Origin: Roseibium porphyridii
Lineage (GTDB): Bacteria; Pseudomonadota; Alphaproteobacteria; Rhizobiales; Stappiaceae
DNA length: 64,000 nucleotides
NCBI RefSeq assembly: GCF_026191725.2
Contig: NZ_CP120863.1
Location: forward strand, 2,956,001 to 3,020,000
Direction: 5' to 3'
The notes below the pieces were generated by a model. It saw only the letters and a program-made list of their open reading frames with translations. It ran no database searches and was not told where the DNA came from. How positions within the stretch are numbered: position 1 is the stretch's first letter; every line of letters begins with the position of its first letter. The position numbers and the translations under genes were made by a program. This document shows positions 16,626 through 25,153 of the stretch, in pieces.

Positions 16626-16660
16626 AAAGGCGCAGCCGGGAGCTGCGCCTTTTCGTTTTT
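16626..16660. terminator. Strong bidirectional terminator
   Basis: AAAGGCGCAGC at 16626-16636 pairs perfectly with GCTGCGCCTTT at 16642-16652 around a 5-base loop and is followed by TCGTTTTT. The symmetry also serves the minus-strand gene that ends at 16661. Confidence 0.9.
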
Positions 16661-17215
16661 CTAGCCGGAAATGTCCGCGCGACGCCTATCAGCTGATCCT
16701 GTCGATCCTGGGCGATTGGATGGACCGGAGACCTTTCTGAATTCCATTTGACGCACAACGATCCGACCTGCCGGCCGGCTGATCAGAAATCCAGTATAGG
16801 CGTTTTGCCGAAGTGGCAGCAGCACCATCTGGACCGAACCGGCACCGGGCCAGGCAAGGCGGGCACCCCAACCCGGAACGTTTTGCGGCGTCTCCTTACC
16901 GAGAAGCGCCTGAATATCGACGCCATGGAGCAAATTGGTTCCGCTTGCATCCCATTCTATCGACGCAAGGCCGTTTTCGATCCGGAAAAGGTGTATCCGG
17001 GTCCCGCCGATCTTCACACTCAGGCCATCGCCTTCAGTACCGGCAATCTCGGCTGTACCGGCATTTCGATCGACTTCGATCGTCCTGCGCACGTCGCCTT
17101 CCTGAACAAACCCGGCCGTATTGCGAACCTCAAATGTGCCAAGCGGCCAATCGCTGGCGGCAAGTGAAACCGTCAAAAGAAGATACGCCAAACCTGTGAA
17201 TAACGAACGGATCAA
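16661..17215 (-). CDS. Exported protein of unknown function
   Basis: 184 residues. An N-terminal signal peptide (MIRSLFTGLAYLLLTVSLAAS) is followed by a soluble domain beginning DWPLGTFEVRNTAGFVQEGDVRRTIEVD, beta-rich by appearance, and a polar Ser/Arg-rich tail (SNRPGSTGSADRRRADISG). It probably lies in the periplasm. No enzyme motif or family is recognised. It stands alone, with a terminator directly after it and 107 bp of noncoding sequence before it. Confidence 0.6.
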   Translation of the reverse strand: MIRSLFTGLAYLLLTVSLAASDWPLGTFEVRNTAGFVQEGDVRRTIEVDRNAGTAEIAGTEGDGLSVKIGGTRIHLFRIENGLASIEWDASGTNLLHGVDIQALLGKETPQNVPGWGARLAWPGAGSVQMVLLPLRQNAYTGFLISRPAGRIVVRQMEFRKVSGPSNRPGSTGSADRRRADISG

Positions 17216-17322
17216 TGAAATGCCCCAAGTTGCCCTTGGCTTAAATCTAAGTTGGGAAACTTTAGAAAGTCTTTGTTCGAATTGAGAAAATCGCTAACGT
17301 CGTTATACGGAATTGTCAGTGT

Positions 17323-18207
17323 TCATTTTGACAGTGTGACAACCAGATCTTCGATGGTGGAATGCTCGGGCTGCCATCCGGTGGTGCGACGGGCGTGACT
17401 GACGTCCACTTTCTGCGACAAGGCATAACCCGCGCTCCAGTCGGTTTCCGGATCTGTCTCTTCGGGGGCTTGCGTCGTGTCGATTTCCAACGGTGCGCCG
17501 TGTCTTGCGGAAATGTGCGATGCAAGGTGACCGACCGAGATCCCGGCAATGCAGCTGGCAATCAGGGACATTCTGAAACGGGACTGTTGCAGAACGCGCG
17601 CGTAGAAATCTGCAAGATCGTTGACTTCGACCAGTGGCCACAGCGTATCGCGCGTAGCTCTTGTTTTGAACGGTTGGCCCTTCTTCAAGGCATCGGTCAT
17701 CTCTGCGATAGGTCCGAAGTTCCGGCTGCACACCAGTGCCGGATGCACCACGGCAAGGTTCATGTCTGTGCCGTGTGACAAGGTTCTGATTGTCTCGGTC
17801 ATATAGCGAAAGGCAGGCAGAGGCGAAAATGGAGTTTTTTCCGTGATCACGTTTCGTGATGTCGTTTGCGGAAACAGCCAGACACCGCCGGTGTAGATCA
17901 CCTTGAGTGGTTGCTGACGGTGCTGCGCGGCCTTTTTCAATGCCAACATTGATTGCCTGTCGACACGGCCCATGTCTGCAGAAAAAGTTGCGCCGGAGTG
18001 CACCACCGCGTCACAGGCGGCAGCGCGGCTCACCCAGCTTTCTGGAGAGCGCAGGTCACCGGGGTAGGCATTGGCCCCCAGAGCACGTAGTTTTTCAGCC
18101 GACGCGTCTGATCTGGCGAGGCCGACAATCCGGGCGTTCTCGTCGAGAAGTCGCTTAAGGACTGCCGAACCAATGCTACCGGTCCCGCCTGTGAGAAACA
18201 CTTCCAT
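17323..18207 (-). CDS. NAD-dependent epimerase/dehydratase (extended SDR)
   Basis: About 294 residues. It opens with a Rossmann glycine loop (VFLTGGTGSIGSAVLKRLL, residues 3-21), then GDLRSP, AVVHSGATFS and YTGGVWLFP. The catalytic YxxxK is not in canonical form: the region reads PLPAFRYMTETIRTLSHGTDMNLAVVHPALV, as in atypical NAD(P)H-binding members. The C-terminal part (PLVEVNDLADFYARVLQQ, then RTTGWQPEHSTIEDLV) is typical. The substrate is unknown. The ATG at 18207 is used because the conserved N-terminus begins there; the longer frame upstream adds nothing recognisable. Confidence 0.8.
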   Translation of the reverse strand: MEVFLTGGTGSIGSAVLKRLLDENARIVGLARSDASAEKLRALGANAYPGDLRSPESWVSRAAACDAVVHSGATFSADMGRVDRQSMLALKKAAQHRQQPLKVIYTGGVWLFPQTTSRNVITEKTPFSPLPAFRYMTETIRTLSHGTDMNLAVVHPALVCSRNFGPIAEMTDALKKGQPFKTRATRDTLWPLVEVNDLADFYARVLQQSRFRMSLIASCIAGISVGHLASHISARHGAPLEIDTTQAPEETDPETDWSAGYALSQKVDVSHARRTTGWQPEHSTIEDLVVTLSK

Positions 18208-18328
18208 ACGTCTATGAGACCCCTGTTGGGCGTCTACCGCAAGCGTTACGTCACTCTTGCTGTGCAAAATCCACCGCCGTTTCCAGAAGTCAGCTTGACG
18301 GAACCGGCAGGCCTGCTAGGTCAGGTCT

Positions 18329-18763
18329 ATGACCTTGCATCTTGTCAAATTGTGTGTGGGAGCAGACAGCGCAGAATCTCTTCAGGCCTGGATCGACTAC
18401 CGTGTCGAGCAGGCGCGCCTTGCTGGTGCGGAAGAGGTGACGACACACACAACACGCATGGTCCCGACCCGAAAGGATGAGTTGCTGGACGGCGGGTCGC
18501 TCTTCTGGGTCATCAAGGGGAAGATCCAAGCGCGCCAACACCTGTTGGACATTCGCCCGTTTACCGATGATGCGGGTATCAAACGGTGCAATCTTGTGCT
18601 GGAACCCCGTTTGATATTGACCCAATACCGGCCCAAGCGCCCGTTTCAGGGTTGGCGGTATCTGAAGGTGGATGAAGCTCCCGGTGATATCCGGCTTGCA
18701 GGCGAGGCGGTGGCGATGCCGGACGCAATGCGTCGCGACCTGACAGAGCTTTGCCTCCTCTAA
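18329..18763 (+). CDS. DUF1489 family protein
   Basis: 144 residues, full length for this alphaproteobacterial family of unknown function. It starts MTLHLVKLCVGADSAESLQAW and contains THTTRMVPTRKDELLDGGSLFWVIKG and LEPRLILTQYRPKRPFQGWRYL, all well conserved in the family. Cytosolic, with no membrane segment. It converges with the TetR gene, ending 9 bp from its stop. The family's near universality in alphaproteobacteria suggests a core function. Confidence 0.9.
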   Translation: MTLHLVKLCVGADSAESLQAWIDYRVEQARLAGAEEVTTHTTRMVPTRKDELLDGGSLFWVIKGKIQARQHLLDIRPFTDDAGIKRCNLVLEPRLILTQYRPKRPFQGWRYLKVDEAPGDIRLAGEAVAMPDAMRRDLTELCLL

Positions 18764-18771
18764 CGAAAGGC

Positions 18772-19392
18772 TCAATTGCGGGCGTTGTAAGCGGATTGGG
18801 CGGAAAGTGCGTTGCGCAGATGTGAGAGCAAGGCGTCCAGTTCAGGCCAGCCGCGCCCCAGCTTCGGGTTGTCCTTTTTTCGGGTCATGGCCAAATGCGC
18901 GTAACCGTGAACGAGCGACCAGATCAGGATCTCGGTTTCTTCGATCTCAGTTCCGGCAGGCACCAAGGGTGCACACGTTTCCCGCAAGATACTGTATGCC
19001 TTGGAAGAGGCCTCACAGAAGTCCTGGTCGTTCTCATTGAATTTCTGCCCCGAGAAGATGAACAGAAACAATTCCGGATGTCCCGCTGCGTAGTCCAGGT
19101 AGCCGTGACAGATCGCAGAGAGACGCTCAAAAGGCGCAGGGCCCGCCTTGTCTCTTCTTGCAAGCATGGCATCGCAAAAAAGACGATATCCTCTGGCTGC
19201 GATGGCCGTTGAAAGCCCCATCAGGTTTTTGAAGTGATAGCCTGGCGCTGCATGCGAAACACCAGCCATTGCCGCGCATTCCCTCAAGGACAAACCATCG
19301 GGCCCTCGGTCTCTCAACAATTCGACGCCTGCATCAACCAACTTGGTGCGAAGCGTTCCGTCCCTCGGGCGGCTTTTGGAGGCATTCGTCAT
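18772..19392 (-). CDS. TetR/AcrR family regulator
   Basis: 206 residues. Helix-turn-helix: LRTKLVDAGVELLRDRGPDGLSLRECAAMAGVSHAAPGYHFKNLMGLSTAIAARGYRLF (residues 14-72). The HAAPGYHF recognition helix belongs to a well-known subgroup with a WHG-type C-terminal domain (LIWSLVHGYAHLAM near residues 165-180). It is divergent from a DUF2306 gene, and two perfect 15-bp palindromes lie between them, so it probably represses both. The inducer is unknown. Confidence 0.85.
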   Translation of the reverse strand: MTNASKSRPRDGTLRTKLVDAGVELLRDRGPDGLSLRECAAMAGVSHAAPGYHFKNLMGLSTAIAARGYRLFCDAMLARRDKAGPAPFERLSAICHGYLDYAAGHPELFLFIFSGQKFNENDQDFCEASSKAYSILRETCAPLVPAGTEIEETEILIWSLVHGYAHLAMTRKKDNPKLGRGWPELDALLSHLRNALSAQSAYNARN

Positions 19393-19413
19393 GAAGGCTT
19401 CATCCGTGATTAG

Positions 19414-19454
19414 CTTGACACTGTCAAGTTCGATCTTATCTTGACAGTGTCAAG
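19414..19454. promoter_or_regulatory. Twin palindromic TetR operators
   Basis: CTTGACACTGTCAAG at 19414-19428 and CTTGACAGTGTCAAG at 19440-19454 are each perfect palindromes apart from the central base, with centres 26 bp apart. They contain TTGACA on both strands and could overlap both -35 boxes. They sit between the TetR start (19392) and the DUF2306 start (19474). Confidence 0.75.
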
Positions 19455-19473
19455 TTATGAGGAGGGGAACGAC

Positions 19474-20103
19474 ATGGAACGAATTTCAAGGCTTGCGAAC
19501 AGCTCCGGCTTTTGGCTGGCGACGGTATCTTCGGTCTTGGTTGCAATCGTGTCTTACCGCTTCATACCGCTGGGAGTTCAACAGGGAATGGAATTCGTTG
19601 CCCATAATCTCAGCGGTAACGCCCTGGCACTTTACGCACATATCGGGGTCGCGCCGGTTGCACTGGCCCTGATGCCGTTTCAATTCATGTCCGTCTTGCG
19701 GTCACGCTGGCCTGCTCTGCACCGTTGGAGTGGTCGGGTCTACGTGGGAGCAATCCTTGTCTCGGGCCTTGCGGGTCTTCAGCTTGCATTCCATACGACC
19801 ACCGGCGCCTTTGCCACGGTTGGGTTTGCCACGCTGGCAGTCGTTTGGCTGGGTACCACGGGTGCAGCCTTCTATTTTGCGGTGAATCGTCAGATTGCTC
19901 GGCACAGACGCTGGATGCTTCGGTCCGCGGCGCTTACCTTTGCCGCCGTCACCTTAAGGGTCTATCTGGGGTCTTCGATGGCCTTAGGTGCAGACTTTGC
20001 CATTGCGTACCCCATCATAAGTTGGGCGTGCTGGGTACCGAATGCTCTTTTGGTGGAGTTCTATCTTCGCCGGGCTCATTTCTTGAAGCATCGAACCACG
20101 TGA
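19474..20103 (+). CDS. DUF2306 membrane protein
   Basis: About 209 residues with six likely membrane helices. The pattern HIGVAPVALALMPFQFMSVLRSRWPALHRWSGRVYVGAILVSGLAGLQLAFHTTTG, with its HRWxGRxY motif, then RRWMLRSAALTFAAVTLRVYL and SWACWVPNALLVEF, marks DUF2306. The histidines and arginines at membrane boundaries recall haem-binding ferric-reductase-like proteins, but this is speculative. GAGGAGGGG precedes the ATG at 19474, which fits better than the TTG at 19441 inside the operator. Probably repressed by the divergent TetR protein. Confidence 0.8.
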   Translation: MERISRLANSSGFWLATVSSVLVAIVSYRFIPLGVQQGMEFVAHNLSGNALALYAHIGVAPVALALMPFQFMSVLRSRWPALHRWSGRVYVGAILVSGLAGLQLAFHTTTGAFATVGFATLAVVWLGTTGAAFYFAVNRQIARHRRWMLRSAALTFAAVTLRVYLGSSMALGADFAIAYPIISWACWVPNALLVEFYLRRAHFLKHRTT

Positions 20104-20220
20104 ACGGCCTCTACGAAAATTTTGGTCCCTGCACTCAGCTCCCGTGAGCACCTGAACTTGCCAAAGTCCCTCGAGCGTCCCAAGTTGAATGTCAGAGAAA
20201 GTCACAAGGACTAGGCAAGC

Positions 20221-20958
20221 ATGGGTAAGACCGACGACCGCATGAAAGAAGCGCTTGTCCGGCAAAAATCAGAACTTCCGTCAGCGGATGCCGATGTCTC
20301 GGCATTCCTGGAAAAGGCGCGAAGCATCAAACCGCAGCCAGGAAGCGACGGTCGTTTGATTTTTGCGCTTGATGCGACGATGAGCCGACAGCCGACCTGG
20401 GACCAGGCCTGTCACATTCAGGCAGAAATGTTTCAGGAAGCCGGGAGCATCGGTGGGCTGAACATCAAGCTTGTTTTTTTTCGAGGATTCGGCGAATGCC
20501 GGGCATCGCGATGGTTTAATTCCAGCGATGATTTGGCTCGTGCGATGAGTCGAATTTCATGTCAGGGCGGGCGCACGCAGATTCGCAAGGTTCTGACGGC
20601 CGCGCTTGAAGCGGCCGACAGGGAAAAGATAGCGGCGCTGGTCTATGTCGGCGACTGTATGGAAGAAGATGTCGATTTGCTGTGCGACAAGGCGGGTCAA
20701 CTTGGGCTGCTCGGGGTGCCGATGTTTCTGTTTCAGGAGGGTCGCGATCCAGTAGCGGAAAAAGCTTTTCGTGAAATGGCGCGCCTGACAAAGGGGGCCT
20801 ATTGCCCATTCGATGCTGGAGCAGCCCGACAATTGGCAGAGCTTTTGAAGGCGGTTGCAGTTTTTGCAAGCGGTGGTCGATCGGCGCTTCACGCGTTGGA
20901 AAAAAGGGGCGGGCAGGGTGCGCGGCTGCTTCTGCAACAGCTTCCTCCAAAGTCGTGA
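20221..20958 (+). CDS. VWA-like domain protein
   Basis: 245 residues, soluble. The central domain looks like von Willebrand A: GRLIFALDATMSRQPTWDQACHIQAEMF resembles a metal-site start (DxTxS in place of DxSxS), then GGRTQIRKVLTAALEA (the conserved Thr) and ALVYVGDCMEEDVDLLCDKAGQLGLLGVPMFLFQEG (the third Asp). The N-terminal MKEALVRQKSELPSADADVSAFLEKA is a charged helix. It precedes a membrane J-domain protein by 134 bp on the same strand, a neighbour pairing that may be functional. Exact role unknown. Confidence 0.75.
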   Translation: MGKTDDRMKEALVRQKSELPSADADVSAFLEKARSIKPQPGSDGRLIFALDATMSRQPTWDQACHIQAEMFQEAGSIGGLNIKLVFFRGFGECRASRWFNSSDDLARAMSRISCQGGRTQIRKVLTAALEAADREKIAALVYVGDCMEEDVDLLCDKAGQLGLLGVPMFLFQEGRDPVAEKAFREMARLTKGAYCPFDAGAARQLAELLKAVAVFASGGRSALHALEKRGGQGARLLLQQLPPKS

Positions 20959-21092
20959 CCCGAATCTGCAAGAGGCTACCTAAGAGCGTTCCTTCAAAAG
21001 TGCTTTGGAATGCCCCATTTTGATGGCAGGAAGTTCGTGGCAGTTTGGAGCTGCCCGATCCTTTATCTGTCAATCCAGTCCCAAGGGACCGA

Positions 21093-21800
21093 ATGTTCTA
21101 CCTACTGATCGGAATTGTCCTTCTCGTCGCCGTTTTGACGCTGGCCAGGAACTTTGTGCACGCCAACCCAGCCGCGCTTGCCAGGCAACTGCGTACATTC
21201 GCTGGGGTCTTCATGATAGCACTTGCAGGATTTTTTGCCGTTACGGGACGCTTTGCGTTTGCGCTACCAGCATTTGGGCTTGGCGTGATGTTGCTTCGAC
21301 AACATGTCTTTCCGGGTCTTTCTGGTGGCTACAAACCGCAGAAGTCTTCCGGGCAGAGGTCGCGTGTGCGAACGGCAATGGTTGAAATGGAGTTGGATCA
21401 CGACAGCGGAGCCATGACCGGGACGGTGTTGGCCGGCGGCTTTCAGGGCCGCGGGCTTGATGATCTCAACGACCAGGAACTTGAAACATTCTGGCGCGAA
21501 TCTGGCCAGGATGAACAAAGTCAGAAGTTAGTCGAAGCTTATCTCGACCGCCGGCTTGCCGGATGGCGTGAACACTTCCAGACGGATGGAACAGAGCGGC
21601 AGGGAAGCTCGCCGAGCGCGGGCCCCATGACAGATGAGGAGGCCTACCAGATCCTGGGGCTTACGCCCGAAGCCGGGGACGCGGAAATTCGAGCCGCGCA
21701 CCGAAGGCTTATGATGCGGGTTCATCCCGACCAGGGAGGATCCGGTTTCCTCGCGGCGAAAATCAACGAGGCTAAAGACACGCTTCTCAGAAGACATTGA
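21093..21800 (+). CDS. Membrane-anchored J-domain protein
   Basis: About 235 residues. Two N-terminal transmembrane helices (FYLLIGIVLLVAVLTLARNF and FAGVFMIALAGFFAVTGRFAFALPAFGLGVML) precede a cytosolic linker. A C-terminal J-domain follows: EEAYQILGLTPEAGDAEIRAAHRRLMMRVHPDQGGSGFLAAKINEAKDTLL, with the essential HPD at about residue 210. The layout recalls mitochondrial TIM14/Pam18, a single J-domain at the far end of a membrane protein. It would stimulate DnaK locally at the membrane. AAGGGA precedes the ATG at 21093. Converges with the carboxypeptidase gene. Confidence 0.9.
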   Translation: MFYLLIGIVLLVAVLTLARNFVHANPAALARQLRTFAGVFMIALAGFFAVTGRFAFALPAFGLGVMLLRQHVFPGLSGGYKPQKSSGQRSRVRTAMVEMELDHDSGAMTGTVLAGGFQGRGLDDLNDQELETFWRESGQDEQSQKLVEAYLDRRLAGWREHFQTDGTERQGSSPSAGPMTDEEAYQILGLTPEAGDAEIRAAHRRLMMRVHPDQGGSGFLAAKINEAKDTLLRRH

Positions 21801-21817
21801 CGGCATCCGTTACGCGG

Positions 21818-23482
21818 TTACTGATAGATGGCGAAGCAAGCATATTTTGCTTTTTTCAGTGTTCTGCAGGCTCTTTTGGCTGCAGTTTTGTTGTCGAAGC
21901 CGACAAACCTTGCTCGATAGAGGGTTTGTCCGCCGGATTCGACCGGTTCGGTATACGGTGAGCGGCCACGCAGGGCGCCACCGGTTTTGGCCTTGGCGTT
22001 CTTCAACATACGAATTGCCTGGCCTTCGGTTTCTGTCGCTGCAATCTGGACCTGCCAGCCTGGCTCGATATCCTTGCTGTCGCTGGTTGCCACAGTCACT
22101 GTATCGTCGGCTGTTTCAGGCTCGACTGGCGCAAGCGCAGCTACTTGTGTGTCCGGCTGCTGTTCGATTGCCTGTTTTGCACTGATCGTTGCTACAGGCA
22201 CGGTGTCCAGCTGGATTGTTTCTACTTGAACGGACCGGGTTGCCGGAGCATTCGAAAGGGCCAGTTGCTGTTGCGACGTTCCACCTGAACGGGCTTGAGC
22301 GGCCTGAAGCAGTGCAGTTTTCGAGATGGAATTCGTGCTCAACGAGCCGTCCGGGCTTTCCGGCGGAATAGGCGGCAGCGCGGTTGCAACTGCGAAGGTG
22401 CTGTCGAAACGCTGCTTCACGAGGCGCGGCGGCAACGGCACTGCTTCACCAAAACCGGGCACGGTTGCCGGCTGCGGGGCAGGTACGACACCAGCCTGTT
22501 TGGGCGCTGAAAACGCAAGCACCATCGGAGCACCGGTCGCAGGCGCAGGTTTGCTGCCGGGCTTAGAAACCGGCAACGGCGGATTTTTCAAATTCGCGGC
22601 AACGAATGTCGGTTGAACATTGCTCTTTGCGATCGCAGGCACGGTTTTTGGTCCGCGGCTGGCTTTGCGCAGATAACGGCTGATGAGATTGGTCATATGG
22701 GCGTTTCTGGACTTTCCAGACCTGCCACCCATGACAACTGCAACAATGTGGCGTCCGTCGCGATTGACAGAAGTGACCAGATTGAAACCGGACGCGCGAA
22801 TGTAGCCTGTCTTAATGCCGTCTACGCCCTTGACCCGACCAAGCAGCTTGTTGTGATTGCCGTAGGTCCGGCCTTTGTATTTGTATGACCGGGTTTTGAA
22901 GTAGCCGTAATACTGCGGAAAGCGCTCCTGAATTGCCCGACCAAGCCGTGCCATGTCTCTTGCGGTTGTGCGCTGTTTGGAGTTTGGCAGACCGTGTGGG
23001 TTGCGGAAGGTCGTTTTGGACATGCCGAGCTGACGCGCAGTCCTGGTCATGCGTTGCGCGAACTTCTTCTCAGAACCGCCGATGTTTTCCGCCACAACTG
23101 TTGCAACATCATTGGCTGACTTGGTTACGAGCGCCAGAATGGCATCCTTGACCCTGATCGTGCGGCCTGCCTTGACGCCTATCTTCGAAGGTGGGCGACC
23201 AGCGGCATATTTGGATACGGTCAATTTGGAATCGAGCGAAAGCCGACCTGCCTCGAGCTCTTCAAAGACCACGTAAAGGGTCATGATCTTTGTCAGCGAA
23301 GCTGGGTAGCGATAGGCATCTGCGGAAGATGCATAAAGGGTCTTGCCGGTTTTTGCGTCGACAACGATGCCGGCATATTTCGGGTTGGCCATCGCCGTAG
23401 ACGGAACACTCAGCAAGAGAGCGCCTAGGACCAAAATCTTGCCTGCACGGGCAACCATTCTCGCATTGCGAAGAAAACGCAT
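21818..23482 (-). CDS. D-alanyl-D-alanine carboxypeptidase with SPOR domain
   Basis: About 554 residues. The signal peptide (ILVLGALLLSVPSTAMA) is followed by a penicillin-binding peptidase S11 domain: SxxK at 62-65 (ASLTK), SxN at 122-124 (KSANDVA), KTG at 224-226 (GIKTGYI). It trims the terminal D-Ala of peptidoglycan pentapeptides in the periplasm. A long Pro/Ala/Gln-rich linker (about 300-470) leads to a C-terminal SPOR domain (GWQVQIAATETEGQAIRMLKNAKAK...LYRARFVGFDNKTAAKRACRTLKK), which binds denuded glycan at division sites. The start at 23482 keeps the signal peptide close to the N-terminus; frames upstream lengthen the ORF by 55 residues without improving it. Confidence 0.9.
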   Translation of the reverse strand: MRFLRNARMVARAGKILVLGALLLSVPSTAMANPKYAGIVVDAKTGKTLYASSADAYRYPASLTKIMTLYVVFEELEAGRLSLDSKLTVSKYAAGRPPSKIGVKAGRTIRVKDAILALVTKSANDVATVVAENIGGSEKKFAQRMTRTARQLGMSKTTFRNPHGLPNSKQRTTARDMARLGRAIQERFPQYYGYFKTRSYKYKGRTYGNHNKLLGRVKGVDGIKTGYIRASGFNLVTSVNRDGRHIVAVVMGGRSGKSRNAHMTNLISRYLRKASRGPKTVPAIAKSNVQPTFVAANLKNPPLPVSKPGSKPAPATGAPMVLAFSAPKQAGVVPAPQPATVPGFGEAVPLPPRLVKQRFDSTFAVATALPPIPPESPDGSLSTNSISKTALLQAAQARSGGTSQQQLALSNAPATRSVQVETIQLDTVPVATISAKQAIEQQPDTQVAALAPVEPETADDTVTVATSDSKDIEPGWQVQIAATETEGQAIRMLKNAKAKTGGALRGRSPYTEPVESGGQTLYRARFVGFDNKTAAKRACRTLKKAKYACFAIYQ

Positions 23483-23672
23483 ACCAAACACAATAACTAT
23501 CCCATTCAGGGTCACGCGGCCAGTGTTTGAAGTTGCCTGGACTGGATCATGAACCCCCGTGCGATTCAATCCGGCTACCCCGTCGACTACGTGTGTATTT
23601 GATGGAAACACGGTTACGAATGTGTAAATAGTTTGCGCAAAAAACACTTAAAAAAATTGATTTTGATTAGAG

Positions 23673-23687
23673 TTAATCAATAGTTAA
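23673..23687. promoter_or_regulatory. CtrA-type binding site
   Basis: TTAATCAATAGTTAA is an exact TTAA-N7-TTAA, the full-site consensus of the alphaproteobacterial cell-cycle regulator CtrA. It lies about 190 bp upstream of the carboxypeptidase start and 383 bp from the phasin gene. Since carboxypeptidases with SPOR domains act at division, that gene is the likelier target. AT-rich context raises the chance of coincidence. Confidence 0.45.
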
Positions 23688-23949
23688 TCGGTTGTTATTT
23701 GATTTTTATATCGTTAGCGAAGATAATTTTTGAAATTATCAAGTAAATTTTCTTAATGAAGTGTTTCTTTTTTGGGTCGTGTTGTTTCATGGTGAAAATA
23801 TTGGAGGAATAACTTGAAGTGCCGCTGGGGCATTCGTTGCAGTGGATTTTCTATTTGGCTGCTATTTTACCTGTCGCGGGTACGCGCCTTTCGGTTTTAT
23901 AACATTATTAATTTCTCGTAATGGTTGTTGTTGCGATGCAAAATCACCT

Positions 23950-23978
23950 TGACACTTTTTGTGCAGTGCATTATGTGA
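23950..23978 (+). promoter_or_regulatory. Likely sigma-70 promoter of the phasin gene
   Basis: TTGACA at 23950-23955 and TATGTG at 23973-23978 are separated by 17 bp. They lie about 90 bp before the phasin ATG, leaving a moderate 5' leader. Confidence 0.45.
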
Positions 23979-24069
23979 AGTTTCATTAGGTAACGCGATT
24001 AGCGCGCCGGCTGCCGAATGGAGCAACCACGAGGCCACAAAGACCGGTTCGCCGGATGAGGGCAGTTAG

Positions 24070-24402
24070 ATGATGAATAACTTCGATGAGATCCAGAAGA
24101 TGAGCAAAGACAACATGGACATGGCCATGGAGTCGTTCGGCACGATGAGCAAAGGCATGCAGGCAATTGCAGCCGAAGTCGCTGACTATCAGAAAAAGTC
24201 CTTCGATGAAGGTACTGCTGCAGTCGAGAAGCTCGTGTCCTCCAAATCTCTGGACAAGGCTTTTGAAGCTCAGGCTGACTACGCCAAGAGCGCTTACGAA
24301 GGCTTCGTCGGTGAAATGACCAAGCTCGGTGAAATGTTCACTGACATGTCCAAAGACGCTTACAAGCCTTACGAAGGCGTGATGAGCAAGTTGGCAAAGT
24401 AA
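24070..24402 (+). CDS. Phasin family protein
   Basis: 110 residues, almost wholly alpha-helical and amphipathic: MNNFDEIQKMSKDNMDMAMESFGTMSKGMQAIAAEVADYQKKSFDEGTAAVEKL, with the AKSAYEGFVGEMTKLGEMFTDMSKDAYKPYEG end typical of phasins. Phasins coat polyhydroxyalkanoate granules and control their number and size. Its codon use is strongly biased to C- and G-ending codons, as in highly expressed genes. Two ATGs are adjacent; either may start. It has its own promoter and a strong terminator, so it is monocistronic. No PHA synthase gene is in the window. Confidence 0.9.
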   Translation: MMNNFDEIQKMSKDNMDMAMESFGTMSKGMQAIAAEVADYQKKSFDEGTAAVEKLVSSKSLDKAFEAQADYAKSAYEGFVGEMTKLGEMFTDMSKDAYKPYEGVMSKLAK

Positions 24403-24775
24403 TTTCCAATTTCTGCCGCTGAAAGGCAGTGAATTGATCGAAACCCGGCTTATTTGAGCCGGGTTTTTTCGTATATGCACAGTTTTGCCCAGTCTTTTGT
24501 TGGTGTCGAACACATCGTCTTCACGGATTGGAAATGCGCTACCTCCCCATCTTTTAATCTCTTTTGAGAGACCTACATTCAGCAATACCGGCTGCACTTT
24601 ATGCCGATTTGTGCAGTTCACCGGTTTGTTGATGAAATCGACCATTGCGCAAGGACGGCTTGCGCGGCAGGATTACCGTAGAAGCAAAGCGACCGCGGAC
24701 GTTTTTCGGAGCTGCGGTTTGGGTTACGGGCAGGCTTTCCAGAGTTAGCTTCTGCCCGCTAGTATGAAATGAGTG
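24403..24775. other. Intergenic region between phasin and clpS
   Basis: 373 bp. It contains the phasin terminator at 24442-24470; beyond that, to 24775, no gene or motif is seen apart from the expected clpS promoter, which could not be picked out with confidence. Confidence 0.5.
24442..24470 (+). terminator. Rho-independent terminator after phasin
   Basis: AACCCGGCT at 24442-24450 pairs with AGCCGGGTT at 24457-24465 around TATTTG and runs into TTTTC. Confidence 0.9.
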
Positions 24776-25141
24776 ATGGCCGGAGTGAATAAGGCGATAG
24801 ACTGGGCAATGTCGGCAGGCTCTGATTATGACAATGACGGTGGCGATGCCGGAACGGTCGTTGTCACCCGGACGAAAACGGTTACCAAGCGGCCAAATCT
24901 GTATCGTGTGCTGCTGCTGAATGACGACTACACGCCGATGGAGTTTGTCATTCACGTTGTGGAGAACTTCTTCCAAAAAAACCGCGAAGAAGCGACTCGC
25001 ATCATGCTTCATGTTCACCACCACGGCGTCGGAGAATGCGGGATATTTTCTTACGAAGTCGCGGAAACAAAAGTGACACAGGTGATGGATTTTGCGCGAA
25101 AGCACCAACATCCTTTGCAATGCGTCATGGAAAAAAAGTGA
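24776..25141 (+). CDS. clpS: ATP-dependent Clp protease adaptor ClpS
   Basis: About 121 residues. The conserved core is [83 protein letters not shown]. ClpS binds N-degron substrates through its [10 protein letters not shown] pocket and hands them to ClpA. It lies 12 bp upstream of clpA, the usual operon. The window also has aat at 63 kb, which adds the Leu/Phe N-degrons that ClpS reads. The start is uncertain: ATG 24776 is used, but ATG 24809 ([12 protein letters not shown]) gives a more typical N-terminus, and neither has a clear Shine-Dalgarno. Confidence 0.95.
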   Translation: MAGVNKAIDWAMSAGSDYDNDGGDAGTVVVTRTKTVTKRPNLYRVLLLNDDYTPMEFVIHVVENFFQKNREEATRIMLHVHHHGVGECGIFSYEVAETKVTQVMDFARKHQHPLQCVMEKK

Positions 25142-25153
25142 GGACCAACGCAC

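Larger units (their letters stand above)
23483..24069. other. AT-rich divergent promoter region
   Basis: 587 bp between the carboxypeptidase and phasin genes. The centre (about 23630-23780) is strikingly AT-rich. It holds a CtrA-type site and a likely phasin promoter, listed separately. No convincing ORF or RNA gene is seen. Confidence 0.6.

Noticed and set aside
24486..24645. Possible tRNA or att site near clpS
   Set aside because: No cloverleaf, direct repeat or integrase could be found.
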